From Rhodococcus pseudokoreensis (GTDB lineage: Bacteria; Actinomycetota; Actinomycetes; Mycobacteriales; Mycobacteriaceae): a stretch of DNA of 64,000 nt. Under the pieces are notes generated by a model. It was not told the origin of the DNA. It was given only the letters and a program-made list of their open reading frames with translations, and made no database searches. Positions 62,601 to 64,000 of the stretch are shown in pieces. The stretch covers positions 1,426,001-1,490,000 of the forward strand of contig NZ_CP070619.1 of assembly GCF_017068395.1 (NCBI RefSeq), given 5' to 3'. The translations under genes and the position numbers were made by a program. Numbering within the stretch: position 1 is the first letter of the stretch; every line of letters starts with the position of its first letter.

Positions 62601-62962
62601 CCCATCATGAGCACAGCGAACGGCAGATCCACGCGGCACTCGGCGCACAAGCGATTGAAGCGGCATACCGGAAGGGGACGACCATGAACTTCGAAGAAGC
62701 CGTGGCCTTTGCCCTGGGCGAACACACCTCGCCCGCGTCGCCGCGCGCCGACCACGACACGACGAGCTTGACAAAGCGCGAGCGTCAAGTCGCCGACCTG
62801 GTCTCCCAAGGCCTGACCAACAAGGCCATCGCGACCCAACTCGTAATATCCCTGCGAACCGCGCAAGGCCACGTGGAAAACATCCTCACCAAACTCGGTT
62901 TCACGTCGAGGACTCAGATCGCGGCATGGGTTGCAGAACATGCCCAGAGTAAGCATGGATGA
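59639..62962 (+). CDS. Ser/Thr kinase - NB-ARC ATPase - TPR - LuxR regulator
   Basis: Protein of 1107 residues with PknK-like architecture. Kinase domain: glycine loop GRGGFGVVY (34-41), Lys55, HRDVKPAN with Asp149, DFG at 167-169. ATPase domain: FVGRRNEL, Walker A GIGGVGKT (370-377), LLLILDNCEHV as Walker B. A long helical TPR-like region follows. The C-terminal LuxR helix-turn-helix is LTKRERQVADLVSQGLTNKAIATQL. It probably senses a ligand through the ATPase/TPR part and activates the adjoining oxidation genes. GTG 59639; preceded by 275 bases with no gene. Confidence 0.88.
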   Translation: MAADDPFETERAVTLSVTEELIAAGFEDAHEIGRGGFGVVYRCLQPSLDRTVAVKILEADLDEENRARFFREQRAMGRLTGHPNIVTALHVGVTGSGRPYIVMPYHPKDSLEARIRRNGPLPLEDALRLGVKIAAAVESAHREGILHRDVKPANILLTNFDEPALTDFGIAHVSGGFQTATGTVTGSPAFTAPEVLSGDPPTESSDVYSLGATVFSAITGHAAFERRSGEQVIAQFLRITTQPVPDLREQGIPDEVSEVIERAMAADPEIRPPTAAAFGDELRRIQNVYGFPVDEMALSGDAGAAGHDLDLASTAPQPAESRPAHRTSSPAARASVGDLPLALTNFVGRRNELAEAKSMLSASRLVTLTGIGGVGKTRLALRVAADARKGFADGVRWVELGELQDESLVVGVVAAALGVRDRSARRLDDVVAEFLTPKHLLLILDNCEHVVDAAAALTERLLHTCPELRVLTTSREALALGGEAVLRVPPLAVPASERTPTLRGLPQYDAVTLFVDRASAAVPGFELTEDNRGAVSLICQQLDGLPLSIELAAARLRAMSPEQILERLTDRYTLLTRGSRGAPSRQQTLRLSIDWSHDLCTPREQQLWARLSVFAGSFELDAAEDVCATDLAAGDLLDAVTSLVDKSILIREDAVAVVRFRMLETLRDYGREKSEQSGEHPELRRRHRDWYQQLVLQAEAEWISPRQREWIGRLEREQANLRGAMEYSLSECRMSDPGGDTAGLRIAASLFQFWLSRSLLSEGRHWLSRALACLPEQPTAARVDALYADSILAELQGEISAGVARVDEAHALAEQIADPVVHARVAHADGLLALYSGDVPRACTRLEEALEGFGDRSNLADQVWIRLMLGLAYELQGDVPRAIACQQQVLDTTEAHGESVLRSYSLWAMAVAVFQQGEPGRADRLLKQCIRLTRLLDEPLAAAVALETQAWIAAGEGNTQRAAVLLAAAEALGRSVGSSPMLFDNLLPHHEHSERQIHAALGAQAIEAAYRKGTTMNFEEAVAFALGEHTSPASPRADHDTTSLTKRERQVADLVSQGLTNKAIATQLVISLRTAQGHVENILTKLGFTSRTQIAAWVAEHAQSKHG

Positions 62963-62995
62963 TCCGGAAACCACAGCCAGGCAACGACGTTCGCA

Positions 62996-63772
62996 CTACC
63001 GTGGCGCCATGCGCAGGGCGCCGTCCATACGAATGGTCTCACCGTTGAGGTAGTCGTGTTCGACGATCATCTGGGCGAGTTGTGCGTATTCGGCGGGTTG
63101 TCCGAGGCGGGAGGGGAACGGGACTCCGGCTTCGAGGCCCTTGCGGTATTCGTCGGTGACGCCGGCGAGCATGGGGGTGTCGATGATGCCGGGGGCGATG
63201 GTGTTGACGCGGATGCCGAACTGGGCGAGGTCGCGGGCGGCGGGGACGGTCATGCCGTGCACGCCGCCCTTGGATGCGGAGTAGGCGATCTGGCCGATCT
63301 GGCCCTCGAAGGCGGCGACGGAGGCGGTGTTGATGACGACGCCGCGCTGCCCGGACTCGTCGACGGTGTCGGTCTTGGCGATGGCGTCGGCGGCCAGGCG
63401 CATGACGTTGAACGTGCCGAGCAGGTTGACGGTGATGACGGTGCGGAACAGTTCGAGGTCGTGGGGGCCCTTCTTCGACAGGATGCGGCCGGCCCAGCCG
63501 ACGCCGGCGCAGTTGACGACGATGCGCAGCGGCAGACCCGACTCGACGATCTTCTCGATCGCGGCCTGGACCTCGTCGCCGCTGGTGACGTCGGTGGGAA
63601 GGAGGGTGACGCCGTCGGGGACGTTGTCGCCGGCGCGTTCGATGGACTGGGGCAGGTCGAGTCCGAACACGGTGGCTCCGGCGTCGGCGAGACGCTTGGC
63701 GGTGGCGGCACCGAGGCCCGACGCTGCTCCGGTGACCAGTGCGGCGGTTCCCTGAATTTCCACAGTTCGCAT
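62996..63772 (-). CDS. HSD10-like SDR, 3-hydroxyacyl-CoA / 17beta-hydroxysteroid dehydrogenase
   Basis: SDR of 258 residues of the HSD10 branch (2-methyl-3-hydroxybutyryl-CoA dehydrogenase type). It has VTGAASGLGAATAKRLADAGATVFGLDLPQS, VNCAGVGWAGRILSKKGPHDLELFRTVITVNLLGTFNVMRLAA, NTASVAAFEGQIGQIAYSASKGG and a C-terminal DGALRMAPR. Codons here return to strongly GC-rich. ATG 63772 was chosen over the upstream frame to 63835. It could act in fatty-acid or steroid beta-oxidation, and may belong to the neighbouring module or to housekeeping metabolism. Confidence 0.85.
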   Translation of the reverse strand: MRTVEIQGTAALVTGAASGLGAATAKRLADAGATVFGLDLPQSIERAGDNVPDGVTLLPTDVTSGDEVQAAIEKIVESGLPLRIVVNCAGVGWAGRILSKKGPHDLELFRTVITVNLLGTFNVMRLAADAIAKTDTVDESGQRGVVINTASVAAFEGQIGQIAYSASKGGVHGMTVPAARDLAQFGIRVNTIAPGIIDTPMLAGVTDEYRKGLEAGVPFPSRLGQPAEYAQLAQMIVEHDYLNGETIRMDGALRMAPR

Positions 63773-63930
63773 CCTTCGTTTCCGGCGACCTCCGTGGGTC
63801 ACCTCATGCTGAAGCGCCCCGCCTGTGCGGAGCACCCCTACTACCTACTTATGCGGCGAGCACGCACCCTCTTCTGATCGGCAGCTCGGACTCGCCATAC
63901 GACTCGCAACCCGCTACCGCAATCTAAACA

Positions 63931-63946
63931 TCTACGTTGATGTTGA
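63931..63946 (+). promoter_or_regulatory. TCAAC-N6-GTTGA palindrome (site S4)
   Basis: TCTACGTTGATGTTGA followed by CT, giving TTGACT as a -35-like box directed rightwards out of the window. The 17-base sequence is identical to site S2 at 53833, nearly 10.1 kb away, so another gene of the same regulon probably starts just beyond the window. Confidence 0.55.
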
Positions 63947-64000
63947 CTCAATTCCGAAAAGTTGCGATCCTTGTCACAGAAGGAAATCCGCGCACTACTT

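Overview
The window is high-GC actinobacterial DNA with GTG/ATG starts, many 1-4 base start/stop overlaps and mycolate-actinomycete gene families. Its content and order match the bile-acid (cholate) catabolic cluster described for Rhodococcus jostii RHA1 and other rhodococci, so a large-genome Rhodococcus is the most likely source. That identification rests on recognised families and gene content, not on a database search.

Left half (about 0.2-19.5 kb) is side-chain degradation. A leftward operon (7531 to 1882) encodes FadE29-like and FadE28-like acyl-CoA dehydrogenases, ChsH2, ChsH1, the Ltp2-type aldolase and a MaoC hydratase: the set that removes the three-carbon (C22) side chain. A second leftward operon (19513 to 13772) encodes a thiolase, a fused double acyl-CoA dehydrogenase (FadE34/ChsE3 type), a MaoC hydratase, a PaaI thioesterase and a mycofactocin-type SDR: the set for the first, C24 beta-oxidation cycle. 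Between them are two acyl-CoA ligases (CasG/CasI candidates), an old-yellow-enzyme reductase, an LLM oxidoreductase and a SnoaL-like protein.

Middle (19.7-47.4 kb) is ring degradation and its control. It has a KstR-like TetR regulator, two KstD dehydrogenases, KshA, two HsaA-like oxygenases, hsaB, hsaC, hsaD and hsaE-G, an IclR regulator, an MFS transporter, an Hsd4A-like SDR and further SDRs suited to ring hydroxyl oxidation. The ring operon reads hsaD-kstD-hsaE-hsaG-hsaF-hsaA-hsaC-lipase. An unrelated insert at 26.6-31.0 kb holds a secreted hydrolase, LtrA, a DUF427 protein and a small operon around a stand-alone PEP-utilising mobile domain. A 15-bp palindrome (TCYCRSTSASCGRGA) recurs in most divergent promoters of the cluster and probably marks one regulon.

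From 47.4 to 52 kb come general genes: MarR and AraC regulators, a metallophosphoesterase, small secreted and hypothetical proteins and a methyltransferase.

The right end (52.3-64 kb) looks like a separate accessory oxidation module with visibly more A/T-rich codons. It has a TetR regulator, a RibBA-like protein lacking its catalytic motifs, a limonene-monooxygenase-like LLM enzyme, a flavin reductase, a zinc alcohol dehydrogenase, a DUF2889 protein, a 1107-residue kinase-NB-ARC-LuxR regulator and an HSD10-like SDR. A second palindrome (TCAAC-N6-GTTGA) recurs four times only here. No tRNA, rRNA, CRISPR array, transposase or integrase was seen.
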